Shown here piece after piece: positions 36,401 to 47,840 of a stretch of 64,000 bases of DNA (position 1 is the stretch's first letter; every line of letters starts with the position of its first letter). The stretch comes from Talpa occidentalis (taxonomy: Eukaryota > Chordata > Mammalia > Eulipotyphla > Talpidae), in NCBI RefSeq assembly GCF_014898055.3, contig NW_023601433.1, positions 89,289,106-89,353,105 of the forward strand. Reading direction: 5' to 3'. Under the pieces are notes generated by a model, which ran no database searches, was not told the origin of the DNA, and saw only the letters and a list, made by a program, of their open reading frames with translations. Both the position numbers and the translations under genes were made by a program.

Positions 36401-38580
36401 TCCCTCCGGGAAGGTGATGTCTGTTACCGTAGCAACCCGCAGCGTGGGCCCCCACACGTTTCATCAGTGAGCGCTGATTTTATTAGATGTGCAACATTCT
36501 GGTGACCTGGGTAGTGCCGCCTCGGGATAGGGTTAGAGTCGCTCACAGAGTGGAGACGCCATCAAGTGACTCCTCCTGGACAGCCAGGCAGGTGAGTGTC
36601 CTGCACAAGCCCCTCTCTCCGCCCCCCTCTCGGCTGCTGCTCTCTTTGCACATCCTTGTCAGATAAATAAGATGGAATTTGGGGAAGAAAAGCATTTAAA
36701 ATTAGTTACCTTGCTACGGAAGCAAAAGAACAAGGCGAGGGCGCGTCTGGATAGCCTGATCACAGCAAACTTTGATGGACCGAGTTCCTGGGGGAGAGTC
36801 ACCCTGAGCGGGGCAGGCAGTGGGCGGGGCTGCCAGCTGGAGCGAGCACAGCACGGAACACACGCAGCCCCATCTGCAGGGCAAAGTGGACGAGGACGTG
36901 ACTCGGCCCCGAGCGCCCTTCCAGTGTGCTGGCGGCAGCCCCCTCGACCGCGCCGCGGGGGTGAGCACGGCACTAGCTCGGGCAAAGCGACCGGAAGATT
37001 TTTGAAATTAAACCACCATGTGGGGGTAGATGCTGCTGCCACGCGCCCGCCCTGGTCTGTGCAGCGGGGCTGGCTCTGGGGTCCCCAGGCTGGTGCCTGC
37101 TGGAGATGGGGTTGTCGGCGGTGGGGGTTGGGTGTGCCTGACAAGAAAGATGAGCAGCTTAGGCTGGCTCTGCGGGGTGGCCTGGCCAACACCCCATTCC
37201 CTGGAGCTCCCCGCCTTGCCTTCCTGCGAGGCCTGAGGACCTTGGCTGCGGGCGACCTCGCCCTATCCAGGAGCCGTGTGCATCCATAACCCCACACGAG
37301 GAGGGCTCCTCGCGGGAGGACCAGCCCCACGGGCCGGAACGAACATCAGTACCGAGGCCGGGAGTCATTATCCACCAGGGAAATGCAGATTACACTGAGG
37401 CGAGACACCGAGGACGCCCCGAGGGGAGAGGCCAGCCCCCTCCCGAGGTCCTGCTGGGGATGCGCAAAGTCCCTCTTCCCTGCACTTCGGAAATGATGTG
37501 GCAGTTTCTTTAAAAAGCTCACTGTGTTCAAGAGAAGTGAGGGCGTCAGGCCCCACAAGGGTTCTGCGAATGCTCACGATGTATTTGCAGATTAAATTTG
37601 GACAAAAAGCCTGGAAACATCCGAAGTCCGTCGCAGGTACATGAGTCGTGGTCTGTCCGTGCGCAGATCACCAATGACCCGGGAGACAGAGCACGCGGTC
37701 GTGCAGCCCAAACCCCGCCACTCGGACGCCTCTCACCCAAGTAGGAAAACAGACAAGAAGGACTAGGATCTTTTTTGAGCTGCCATTTACATAAGCTGAA
37801 GAAGAGGTCAGCTGTCTCCAGCGCCCGGAGGCCAGGCGGCGGGGGCGCCTGGGGCAGGAGGGGAGAGCCAGGACAGCCTCACAGCTGTGGGAGTAATAGA
37901 CACGCCCACACATGGGTTGCTCCCTGTCTGCATGAGTGTAAACCTAAATCACACGCGTCAGAGTGTATACTCTAAGCAGATGCAGCTTAACCTCTGTCCG
38001 GGAACGGCCAATCATGCCACAGACAACTTTGAAGGCTAAAGCAACATTTATATGGGAGGAAATAAATGGCTCCCATAAAGGCACCTGCAACTAGGTGACC
38101 ACCTCCATGACCCGCCAGGCAAAGTGACAAGATACAGCGGATAAAAGTCCAGCTTCCCGAAGGATCTCGCTCCGTCACCTGCCAGTTCTTGATATTCTGT
38201 ATGTTGCTTCAATGCAAACAAAGTAAGGATTAATCATGTAATTTTTAGCCTAGTGTTGAGCTGATGAGTTTAATCTTCCAATTTATTTTCTGGAAACATG
38301 ATTTGCACATATGTTCTAGTGCATTTCTAATATCACCTCTAGTGTTGTTGATACGAGATAAGAAGGGCGACGTCAGTCACTTCCAACCCACTCCGCAGCC
38401 TCGGGAGCAGCCCTGGTCCACATAGCCCATGAAGACAGAACGCGGAGCTTTTCCACGAAGCAGAATGTCAGGTTGACTGTGAGAGCGAGAGTGCTTCTTC
38501 AGCGGTGGTTAGAGGCGGTGTGGTGGGGGCAATGACTTTCGTAGCAAACACGCCACATCTCTTCTCCTGCCCCCCAACAC
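33421..38580. other. Single-copy DNA, no gene
   Basis: Mostly unique. AT-rich islands lie at 34980-35350, 36100-36260, 36470-36780 and 38180-38370. The GC-rich block 35520-35960 has overlapping open frames of up to about 190 codons that I regard as chance. No repeat family is recognised apart from the minisatellite that follows. Confidence 0.45.
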
Positions 38581-38690
38581 GCTCAGGACAGGCCCCCAAG
38601 ATGCTCAGGAGAGGCCCCCAAGATGCTCAGGAGAGGCCCCCACACTGCTCAGGACAGGCCCCCACACTGCTCAGGACAGGCCCCCAAGAC
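38581..38690. repeat. 22-bp minisatellite, five exact-length units
   Basis: Units at 38581, 38603, 38625, 38647 and 38669 each start GCTCAGGA(C/G)AGGCCCCCA and end AGAT, ACACT or AGAC. All are 22 bp with no indels. A half-unit (CCCCCAACAC) precedes the array. The unit variants occur as A, B, B', A', A, which hints at duplication or gene-conversion steps. Confidence 0.95.
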
Positions 38691-41556
38691 AAGTCTCTCT
38701 GGCACATGGACATTCCGAGCTGCGGTCACAGGGGCCCTACAGGCTCCTGAGTAACTCCTACCCCCTCAAATGCCCAGAGATTGAAAACTGGGCCTCGCCC
38801 AGAATGAGGGTGATTCCCAGAAACAAGCTTCCCACCAGAGAAACCAGTCTAGGGGGCAGGCAGCGCGCCTGGCCCCATGGGAGGCCCCGCCCACCCCGGA
38901 GCCCCTCCTTGGAGCCCGGCCCCTCCTGAGCTCAGGGCACAGGCCTCACGTGCTGATGGCTTGGGGAGCCGCATCCTCGGGGAGCCGCCGCGTGTTCCTA
39001 ATCAAATGTGTCCATCCTCCTCCTCTGACGCTCCATCTGCTCAGGGAAATGTCTTGTCCTCCCCGACGGTCGTCCCCTAACCGGCCGTGATAGGAACCGA
39101 ATAAAATAGTCAATTATTTATCACGGCTCAGGAATTTCATGTCGGTCCCTTCCGTCCACAAACGATGCACGAGTGTGCCCCATCTCTCCACGACAGCCAC
39201 AGTCAATTAATTTGCTTTTTACTCTGACCTGTCACTTCCCTCTCTCGTTTCCTCTTAGAAGAACGAGCACAGACCTTGCACCCAGCGCCCAGTTTCCAGC
39301 GGGGTGTTCTGTCACCATCACAGGCACGCGCCGCTCCCCTCGTGAGAATCACCGCCCCCAGGGAGCAGCCGGGAGTCCACACGCGGCGCCGAGCTCCCCC
39401 CACCAGACACGCGGTGGATTTTATCCAATATTTACTTAGTTTTAGATCCGTAAATGCCTGACTTTGCTGAAGCACTTATTGGAGGAAAATGTCACAGCTC
39501 CAAGCTGAGATTTCACTAATGAAATTTGCAAGTAATTATCTAATGAGATGCAAATTGTCAGCAGGCAGTTCTGCCGAAGGCCCGAAGGTGGAGCAGCGAC
39601 GTTCTCCAGCCAGAACCGGCGGCGGCCCCCGACGGAAATGGGTCTGAAAGAGAAAACATTCAGCATTTGGAAAAATAAGGAGGCTCCGTCTTCCACACTG
39701 AAAATGCTGAAATAGCCAATGCCTCGAGTACTTAGCCTCCCATAACAACCTTCCTCCTGGAAATGACCCTCACCTGATCGCGGGGTTGTCTGGGCTACAA
39801 CCTCTCAGGCCCCAGGGACCAAGCTAAGGGGAGGTGAGGCGCTCGGCCACTCCAGGCCGGGCCCTGCACGGGAGAGGGAGGGAGAGGCAGAGAGAGGAGC
39901 CCCGGGCGCCACACACACCTGCGACAGGTGATGCCCGCAGCGCCCGCCCCGCGCCTGCCCACGCGCCTCCTCTGGGGGAAGCCGGACAGAGAAGGGGAGT
40001 CCGCAGCTCGGCCTGGCGCGGAGGAAAGCAGGGTTTTGTCCTGTCAGTGCTGCTGCTGGAGCTGTTTCAGCCGGGCGAGGAAATAAACCACGTTTCCCTG
40101 TGATGGAATAAATGACGGGGTCCCTGGTAAAAATAAATGGAGTGAAAAGCAGCAAAGGGGTAAAATCTTACTTTGAAATTTACACACGCCTCTCAGTTTC
40201 TGTCTCCGGGGCTACCTGCCTCCAGCGCCCCCCGGGGCCTCCTGACCCCACCCCCAATTCCCCCAGGGCCACCCCAAAGGCTTGTGAAAACTTGAAGAGA
40301 TGCTTCGTTTTTCCTGGACGTCAGCAAAGTTGGTGACATTTCCCAATTGCGCGCTGGTCGAGCGTGCACGGTCCCCAGGGGCCGACAAACACAGAGGAGT
40401 CGCCGCCTGTCGGGACCTCCCTGGGGGTGGTTGGAGTCCAGTTCTGTCCCTCCCCAGCCAAGTTTTGTTTCACTCGGTTCAACTGTTCGCTCCTTTTCTC
40501 TGTGCCCCTCCCGGGACGCACATTACTGTAGCCGCCAGGGGCAGACAACGCTCCAGGCCAGCGGCAAGTGGCCGGTGGAGACGCGCCGGGAGGGTGCCCC
40601 GGCCTGCCCTGGACCGCAGGCTGCTTTCCTTCACCCCTGAGGGCCACGGGCAGCCTCTGTTCTGCCTCAGAGCAGACCCCGGCCCCGAGTGTCCCTAAAG
40701 TGCCAAAGCAGGAGGCGGGCAGGACAGCAGCCGCGGGAGCCCTGACTTGCCGCCCGGGGCACGCTCTGGCCGTCTGCCCGCCGCCTCTCCTGCAGCTCGC
40801 CAGCCACCGATGTCCGGAAACGGCAGGTGCTCCCTGAAGCCCCGGAAGAGCCAGGAAACCAGCCATAACGGAGATTTTCCTCTCATCAGCTCGCCCGCCA
40901 CATGCCCCGCGGGGAGGGAAAGAAGGGGCGAGGCTCCTGTAAACCCGCGGCTGATGAAGGAAAAGGCCGAGACGGCCTATTAGCGAGGCCGCCGGGATGG
41001 GCGTGGGCAGTGGGCAGCAGGCCAGGCTAGGGGGTGTGGGAGGGGGGACAGCGGGCTCTCCCACACCTGCAGGCGCAGGGCACAGCGCCTCGCTGCAGCG
41101 GGACCGGCGGCCCAGGCACAAATCCATGGGGACACCTCCCTGACACGTGCGTGCCAGGGGGTGCGCTCCCCACGCCCGGCCATTACGCGCCACGCAGAGC
41201 AGGTCCAGGTGGGCTGGCAGGGCTCAGGGAGCGTTACTCCCCAGAGTTTACCATCAAGGCAATGGCAGGTGGGAAGGAGGAGGGGCTCTGCCCTCCCTGA
41301 CAGCCGCCCTCCCGGCCCCTCCGAGCCCCACGTGGCGCTGGGGGAGGCTTCGTTACGGAGTCACCAGGGGTTAAGTGACCAGCCGCTGGAGATGCATTAA
41401 CCCCCCACCCTGCTCTCCTTCCCGCAGGTAAAGCCCCCACCCGCTAGCCACCAGGCTGGTTTCCCTGGCAACCAGCCCACAACCTTAGGTAAATTAGGAC
41501 ACCTGTCAAATTTGCCTCATTCATGTAAAGGCATGATTGAAAGGGGTTTATGGTAA
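38691..41556. other. Single-copy DNA, no gene
   Basis: AT-rich islands lie at 39080-39240 and 39420-39560 (CACTAATGAAATTTGCAAGTAATTATCTAATGAG-like text, presented here only as dense TAAT words). CpG-rich sequence runs over 40400-41200, where a minus-strand open frame of 290 codons (40321-41193) is the longest in the window. That frame is Pro/Gly/Arg-rich with no domain and is not annotated as a gene. Confidence 0.45.
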
Positions 41557-41805
41557 GGGCCTCCCTGGTGGCGCAGGGGTTAAGCCTCAGCACCGTGAGG
41601 CTATCCACAGCCACTGGAGCTCAGTCCTGCCCAGGGAGCTACCCACAGGGCGCGGCAGCCCTCTCCTGTCTCCCCGCTGCTCCCCTCGGCAGTGGATTTC
41701 AGTGGATCCATCTGTTCTGCTCCCCACTCTGTCTCTGGTGAATTCTCTCACCTCCCACACCTCTGGACTGCACCCCAGTTCTTGTATGCATAAATAATTT
41801 AAAAA
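41557..41805 (+). mobile_element. tRNA-derived SINE, subtype B
   Basis: Head GGGCCTCCCTGGTGGCGCAG, subtype B body (CCCAGGGAGCTACCCACAGG, CAGTGGATTTCAGTGGATCC, TGCACCCCAGTTCTTGTATG) and a short tail CATAAATAATTTAAAA. The flanks AGGGGTTTATGGTAA and AGGGGGTTGTGATAA look like a mutated target duplication. The B-box is damaged. Confidence 0.92.
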
Positions 41806-41820
41806 GAGGGGGTTGTGATA

Positions 41821-42439
41821 AGTGACAAAAAACACTGCACGTTTTTGCATTGGGGGCAACCTAGGACAAAAGCAAATATAACAAAAAAAAAGTCCCTATT
41901 GCTCTAATCAGGTAAGAAATTACAAGAGTTTGGGGAGCACAGTGCTGAGTGGGGGTGGACACATGTATACCACAGCAAATCCCCGGATCCTCCACGAGTC
42001 TCTTATGAACACACAGAACAGCAGGACCGACCTCTCGTCAAGTCACCAGCTTCGCCCCAGGAAGCTCCGTGACTCGTGGGGAGGGGAAGTCTGGAGGGGG
42101 AAGCCAGGTCCCCAGGCCTTGGTGATGAAGACTGAATGGGCAAGGGCCTGCCCCTCCCTGCCCGCCTGGCCCAGCCCCCAGCAGCACCTCAGCAGTGCTC
42201 CTCTAGGAGAAGGTGCGTTCAGGGGTGTCTGTGGCGCCTCTGCTGTGCCTCGCGTGTCCCAGAGAAGCGAAACTGGACGCTTGTCCAAGCAGGAAGCAGA
42301 TTTTATCCTGGGGCTGCAGCAGGGAGAGGGCGTCGGGGCAAGCGGCCCCACTCCTCGGAAAGGAAAGGCAGGAGGTGCTTTAAATGGGGGGCTCTGGAGG
42401 ACAAGTAGGGGTGCTTGGAGAGGCCCGGCCACGGGAGGT
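41821..42439. other. Unique DNA, possibly an old LTR piece
   Basis: The text around 41900-41945 ('aagaaattacaagagtttggggagcacagtgctg') recalls a mammalian LTR-retroposon sequence but is too short to assign. Nothing else is recognised. Confidence 0.3.
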
Positions 42440-42830
42440 TGCTGACCAGCGCCCTCGGGGCTAACCCTGACCTGCCCCACCTCATCTCCCGCGCCCCGTC
42501 CCTCCCGCGCGGCCCCGGGTCGGGGGAAGGTGTCAAAGTCGCTCACGGGTTCAAGCCAAGGAGCCTGAATTCCTCAGCGGCGACTTCAGGAGCGACTTCA
42601 CGGAGCAGGCACGGGCGCGTCCCGACCGCGAGCTCCTGAGTCTCACGGAGTCGCGAGGCAACGTCGCGTCAGCAACAGAGCAAGCCCCTTCTCTGCCGAA
42701 GCGCCAGCGGGGCGTGCGGTGGCCGGGAGGCCGGGAGGAGCCGGCGCGGGCATCTTCGCATCCTCGCTCTGGCCACGGAGGCCAAGCCCGCGGCGGGCGC
42801 CCCAGGACCGGGTGCAGACTCTGAGCCTTG
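42440..42830. promoter_or_regulatory. CpG-island candidate
   Basis: CpG dinucleotides are dense throughout, for example CTCCCGCGCCCCGTCC near 42486, GGGCGCGTCCCGACCGCGAG near 42613 and GTCGCGAGGCAACGTCGCG near 42650. In mammalian DNA this density usually marks unmethylated promoter-like sequence, but it can also survive in GC-rich subtelomeric regions. No TATA box, conserved first exon or coding frame is evident. Confidence 0.4.
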
Positions 42831-44030
42831 AGGCTTCTCCAACCTTAAAGGACCGTCCTCCGCTCCCGGGGCTGCGGAAGGAATGGGGGTGACCCTGCCG
42901 GGAAGCAGCCTGCCGGGTGCTGTTCCTTGTCACCAGCGGGAGCAGGTGGCATGGCCGGTGCCCACCCGCGAGCCCTGCCGCGGCAGCCCGGGAGGCCCTT
43001 CGCCCGATGCCCACGCCTGCTCCGCTCACACCGGTGACTCCGTCAAGCCGGGTCCTGCCTGACCTGGGACTTGAGTGTCCGCCCTCAGCTCCTTCTGGAG
43101 CAGAGGGACGGATCTCAGCCGCTCTGCACGGTTGACCAGGGGTGGCTGAGTCACCCACGCGGTGCCACGTGGTTTAGGGCCTGCAAGGGCCGCGGGGCCG
43201 GGGCTCCGAGCACCCAGAGGAAGAGGAGGGTGATTCCAAGGACCGTCACGACAGGGCGAGCTCCAGGCGCTCCGGCTTGTCTGCCCACGGGCACTGCTGG
43301 GCCCAGTTCTCTTCTCTGAAGCTTCGGAGCCATGAGGGACGTGAGGGACGTGAGGGACGGTCTCCCACCATCTCCCCCCGCCCCCCCGCCGGCTCCCTGC
43401 TCCCTCCCTCTGTCCAGCTCCTCCCTCCTTCCACCCTCCTCGCTCTCCTTTCTTTCTCTTTCTCTCTCTGTTGGCCACAGCCTGGTTGTTCGGATCCTAC
43501 GGGGCCCTTCTGGGCCTGTCTCTGCGCTCAGGGCCCTCACTTTCCTGTATCAACCCCAGTTCTCTTCCTCTTAGCACGTAAACAAATCCTGTCATTCCAG
43601 AAGAGGGCAGTTCCGTCCCCCACCCCGCCTCGTCCCAGGCAGCAGGGCGGGCGTCCCTCCCGGACAGGTGCCCCTGGCCCCACGGGCGGACGGGCCAGCG
43701 CCTGCCCTCCCAGGAGGGAGCTCTAGGAGGCCGAGCGTGTCCACCTCTCCTCTCTACCTGCACAGCCCAGCTTGTTCCAGGGAGCGGCTCTGCCCCGGGG
43801 CCAGCAGCAAGTGTGGGCCGAGGCCATGGCCGACTCACAGAGGACGTGTGATGGGAGCTCGTGTCGTGAGCTGTAGCGATCTGGAGAGGCTTATCCCAAC
43901 AGCCTGGGGGACCACAGAGACACGCGGCTGTCGGACGCCCCGTCTGATACACCTCGAGTCTTCTGTGTCCCCGTCTGTGACACTCCGTCTCACTCCCAAC
44001 CTCTACCCACCGTGTTATCCACACAGACCT
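42831..44030. other. Unique GC-rich DNA
   Basis: A CT-rich tract at 43395-43475 and a short GGGACGTGA repeat near 43333 are the only visible structures. No coding exon is recognised. Confidence 0.45.
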
Positions 44031-44099
44031 GCGTGTGTGCGTGCATGCATGGGTGCATGCGTGTGTGTGTGTGCGCGTGCGCGTGCATGAGTGTGTGAA
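44031..44099. repeat. Imperfect (TG)n/(CG) repeat
   Basis: GTGTGTGCGTGCATGCATGG-type alternating purine-pyrimidine DNA, ending in GCGCGTGCGCGTGCATG. It is potentially Z-DNA prone. Confidence 0.85.
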
Positions 44100-45339
44100 G
44101 GGGCATGGTGTGGAGGGAGGCAGAGCTGGGATGTGGTGCAGGTGCCTGGACGGCAGGGGTGAGGCAAGGCCTGGAGGCAGGTAGAGAGCCTCTGCCCGAC
44201 TTGCTTTCCATCTGCACACCCCACACCCCGGAATCAATTCTCAAACATCCACCGAGCGCCAGCCTGGGGGTGGGGGCAGGGGGCGGGGCGCAGGGGGCAG
44301 AGGGGTGCTGGGGCTGCTTGCGCATGCATTCCGGGGGAGAGGATGCCCCAGCGAGGGAAAACATCCTTGTCGCTCTCTCCTGCCGCGTGGCCGGCTGACC
44401 CTGGGAGCGCGTGTGCTTGATGAATATTTATGGACTGCCGCTTTAATTAAAATATAAAAGCCTTGAGCTAAATTAATTGGGCTGAGGGGAAAAAAAGCCA
44501 GAACCCACTTGCATTCCAGAAGATAAGGAAGCAGGGGCAGAGTGGCCTTTTTTCAGGGTCACAAAAAGTGACTCCCGAGTTAAGACGCTGGGCAGGGGAG
44601 GGACACGCCTCGGAGGGGTCCGGTCCACAGACTTTGAAGGCACGTTCTGTGTCGTGGCTGGTGCCCCAACTCTCCGGGGAGTGGGGCTGCAGAGGCCTGG
44701 CTGGCCGGGGCCCAGTGCCGAAGGGGACCCCATGCCCACGGGCCGGGGTGTGCGGAGGCGCGGGGAGCCCCAAGCCCGCACGTCTGAAGAGCTTCGGGCG
44801 CGCTGGCCCGGCCCTGGCAAGCGCTGGCCACTGACGCAAAAACAGGTGCAAACACCCACAAGGGGTGATGACAGGTACATTCGGGGGGGCGGTTCCCCAA
44901 ACTCTGACAGCCGTCCTGTCGATTTCCTTCCCCCTATTTCCTCACCAGAGCCCCTGGCCAAACCCCCTCCCCAAAGCAGCACAAGGCCCCCCATCCCAGG
45001 AGCGGCCGGGCTGGGGGCGCCAGGACATGCAGCTTTCTGGACTCCCCTGCAGACTGTGGTCCAAGATGGTAACGTGACTGCTCCCCTTTTCCTGTCTGAA
45101 AGCACATTCCGAGGCGGGGGTGGGTGGTCTGAGCTTGCCCACCTGGGGAAGCCGGTTCACGTGCATCCCCACCACTGCCCTCCTGGCCAGGTGAACCCCG
45201 GGGGGCGGGGTGCAGGCACCCTTTGCCGCACCTCTGCCCATGGGGGGTCTGGACGGGCAGCGGGCAGCCTGGCGTGGCTGGGGCGGGCACTGCAGCCCCA
45301 CCTGGAAGGTGTCATCTCGCATTCAGTGAAGAGGCGCCT
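44100..45339. other. Unique DNA, small AT-rich patch at 44.4 kb
   Basis: GC-rich except for 44415-44490, which contains GCTTTAATTAAAATATAAAA and TAAATTAATTGG. No gene is recognised. Open frames of up to about 246 codons on the plus strand have no domain. Confidence 0.45.
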
Positions 45340-45800
45340 CTCTTTTGTGGTCCAATTATTTATTTTTATTGCATTTGAGGCTTCACGTTCATAGAAAATT
45401 CACCCTTTTGTTGCAATATGTGGGGATAATTAGAAGGCACTAAAGCAAATGAATGAATCATCACAATATTTTTAATTAAATATTACCAGATGGAGACACT
45501 TGAGAAGATTTTCATTATTTAGAGACACAAATGGGCAGAGATTTCAATTATGTCTAACAGTATCTCCTGCTTTTGACATTCGAAAGCACCATTGAGATAA
45601 AAGTGGAATTCGCCATTATTGATGAAATTTTGAGAACAATTCATTTACTTTTCATTTATTTTCATCGTAACTTAGAAATTGATTATCGGCAGGCCATTCA
45701 GAACATTCAAAAGACCATTAAAAAGACTAAAACTTGGAGGGAAGAACACTTAACCGCGGTGGATAAATGCAATTATTTCTATCTTCGGAGGAGAAAAAAC
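45340..45800. promoter_or_regulatory. AT-rich conserved-element candidate
   Basis: A sharply bounded AT-rich island with TTTTTAATTAAATATTACC, TTATTGATGAAATTTTGAG and many ATTA words. It contains an 81-codon plus-strand frame (45573-45818) whose predicted product looks ordinary in composition (Ile/Lys/Glu-rich). I recognise no family, and AT-rich DNA can give such a frame by chance. A conserved non-coding element is the likelier explanation. Confidence 0.35.
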
Positions 45801-45834
45801 AGATTGACGGCTGAATGACAAGCAAGGTGACAAT

Positions 45835-46240
45835 ATGCGGCCACACGGAAAGTATATTATACACAATAGCCCCAAAGTGGACTCAATCCAGCCCCCCCCC
45901 AATCCAGCAAGTGAGGGGGTGTTTTCACCCACTCCAGCGGGGGGGGACCTTGAGAACAGGAGGCTGAGGGCAATGCCAGCCACAAAAGCTGCCATCGCGG
46001 GAGCCCGTTTACAGAAAAGCCCAGTTTAGGGTACACCTGTCCAGGTAGAAGGTACAGGTGGACGGTAGATTCACGCTTGCCAGCAAATGGAGTCAGGTGG
46101 GGCTTTGGTGTGACTGTTAAGGGGTGCAAGGTTTTCTGGAGGTCGATGAACAGGTCCCCACACTAGACTGTGGTCCTGGCTGCGCAACTTTGTCAACAGA
46201 CTGAAGACGTGGACGGGGCGAGCGGGGTGGGGCGGGCACC
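45835..46240 (+). mobile_element. L1 LINE 3' end, degenerate
   Basis: 'tatacacaatagccccaaagtggac', 'gggaccttgagaacaggaggctgagggcaatgccagccacaaaag', 'ttttctggaggtcgatga' and 'ggctgcgcaactttgtcaacag' match, in order, the L1 3' wording ('ttcacaatagccaaaaggtgg', 'gaaccttgaggacattatgctaagtgaaataagccagtcacaaaag', 'gttctggagatggat', 'ggttgcacaac'). A C-run and deletions break it. Boundaries are approximate. Confidence 0.6.
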
Positions 46241-46666
46241 GTCTCTCAAGCAAGGCGCTAAGCGTGGCCGGGGAGGTGACACCCCACCTTTAGGCCTTCA
46301 GAGAAGCTCATTGACCTTTTCACTTTTTCATTAAAAAACAAGCTCAGTCCTAGCTCTGTCCATATTCAAAATACAAGCCCAACTCATTGATATACGTGGT
46401 ACAGTCTCACGTGGTTCAGTCCCTGCATCCACATGGTGAGGCTGCCCTGACGGCTGTGCGGTCAAGAGTGAGTGTGTCAGTGGGATGTTTGCAGCCTGAC
46501 TGGTCAGAATCATTCTCGTCTTGTAACAGGGGGTCCCCAGGAAAAGGGGAGGTTCCAGGTTCTCTGCCCCACCCAAGAGGGTGAAGCTGAGCAGGGAGAC
46601 GAAGGTGGAGAGGGGACTGGGCGGGAAGGAGCAGGAGGAGGCTGCACTGGCACAGGTGTGGGGGAG

Positions 46667-46721
46667 AGCCCCGGGGGAGGGGAGGTGACTGGGGGACAGC
46701 CCCGGGCAGAGGGGAGGTGAC
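46667..46721. repeat. Two-copy G-rich repeat
   Basis: AGCCCCGGGGGAGGGGAGGTGAC at 46667 and AGCCCCGGGCAGAGGGGAGGTGAC at 46698 are near-identical direct repeats 31 bp apart. The G runs are potentially quadruplex-forming. Confidence 0.7.
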
Positions 46722-47703
46722 CATGGCAGCTTTTATCTTGATCTGGATTTGCTCTTTTCCTCCCAACTGTCCGACTGTTTCTCACCCTTTTCCATGGGTC
46801 CCATCAGAAGGTGCTTTTTAGAATGTGGCAGGTTCCGGGCCTTGCTCTGGGCCAGCCCTGCTGACTGCACCTTTACCCAGGAGGGGAGGGGTCCCTGCAG
46901 TGCTAGATTTGGCAACTATATCCCTTGTCCCTTGTGCGTATTGCACACTAATTGTACGGAAGTTCTTTTCCATTAAAGTCTCATATGTTTTGCCTTGATG
47001 CGGTGGATGGCAGAACCTATTTCAAGCAGTCAGGTTGGGGGTTCTGGGGTGCCCCTCTCCCTGCCCGGTAGCAGTCTATTCTACTCTCTCCTGACTTCCA
47101 CACCAGCACACACTATTCACAAATTAGAAAGGGGTGGGAGTTTCCAGGTGCTCCTGGGAGTCCTCCAGCCACGTGAACGCTCTTCCAGGGTTAAACTGGA
47201 TTCTGAACTCTGCAGTGCATCGCGATAGGAAGGCGAGCCCCCACTTAGCACTGCACTCAAGCCAGGCAGCGTATGAATATTCATTTGTTCCCAAAATAGC
47301 GCCATTAGCTTGACTCTATTATGCCTGGTTAAGTGGAGATAATTGGGTTTAAATTAATTTTTGAAAATTAAAAGTATTAAATGTAATTGCCTTATTAACT
47401 TGACGAAAAGATTTTAAAACATACTTCATTGTTTTTAACGCTGCTTGTTAACTCAGTTAAACTTGGGATTAGATGAGTATTTTTTTAAATCAACTTTTCA
47501 CTAAGGGCCCATGTGATGCATGAGTTTTTAGTACTTAGGTGTCGATTTTTTTAATCTAACCCCACCTAACCCTAGCTGTTTTGTTTGCTAGTTTTGCTTG
47601 AGTCGGAATATTTGTGCGGCACAGCTCAAGGGGTCGTTCCAGGTATTCAGAAACACGACGCACCCCAGCAGCCCTGACTCTGCAGCTGGTGGTAGTAAAG
47701 CAC
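46722..47703. other. Unique DNA with an AT-rich island
   Basis: 47270-47500 is AT-rich with GGGTTTAAATTAATTTTTG and TTAAAAGTATTAAATG, resembling the other AT islands in the window. No gene or repeat is recognised. Confidence 0.45.
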
Positions 47704-47816
47704 ACTAACTAGCTAACCACCCGCTAATTAACTAGTTAACTAACTGACAACTAGTTGAGTGGTTAACTAGGTGACCGACTAGTTAACTAGCCGTCTAACT
47801 AGCCAACTAGCTAGCT
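47704..47816. repeat. CTAG/TTAA-rich degenerate tract
   Basis: About 113 bp are composed almost entirely of overlapping ACTAG, CTAACTAG and GTTAACTA words. CTAG occurs about ten times and AACTAGTTAAC-type near-palindromes recur, for example ACTAGTTAACTA near 47741. The spacing is irregular (4, 8 and 12 bp), so it looks like a tetranucleotide (TAAC/CTAG) repeat that has drifted. It ends 24 bp before the LTR at 47841. Confidence 0.8.
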
Positions 47817-47840
47817 GCACCAACCGGCATGCTTAGGAGG

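Noticed and set aside
38581..38690. CRISPR-like array
   Set aside because: The units are directly adjacent with no spacers, in mammalian DNA; it is a minisatellite.
40321..41193. Longest open frame, 290 codons on the minus strand
   Set aside because: GC-rich chance frame: Pro/Gly/Arg/Ala-rich, overlapped by other frames, no domain, no splice or promoter context.
43333..43360. GGGACGTGA short tandem repeat as a regulatory array
   Set aside because: Only about two and a half units; too short to distinguish from chance.
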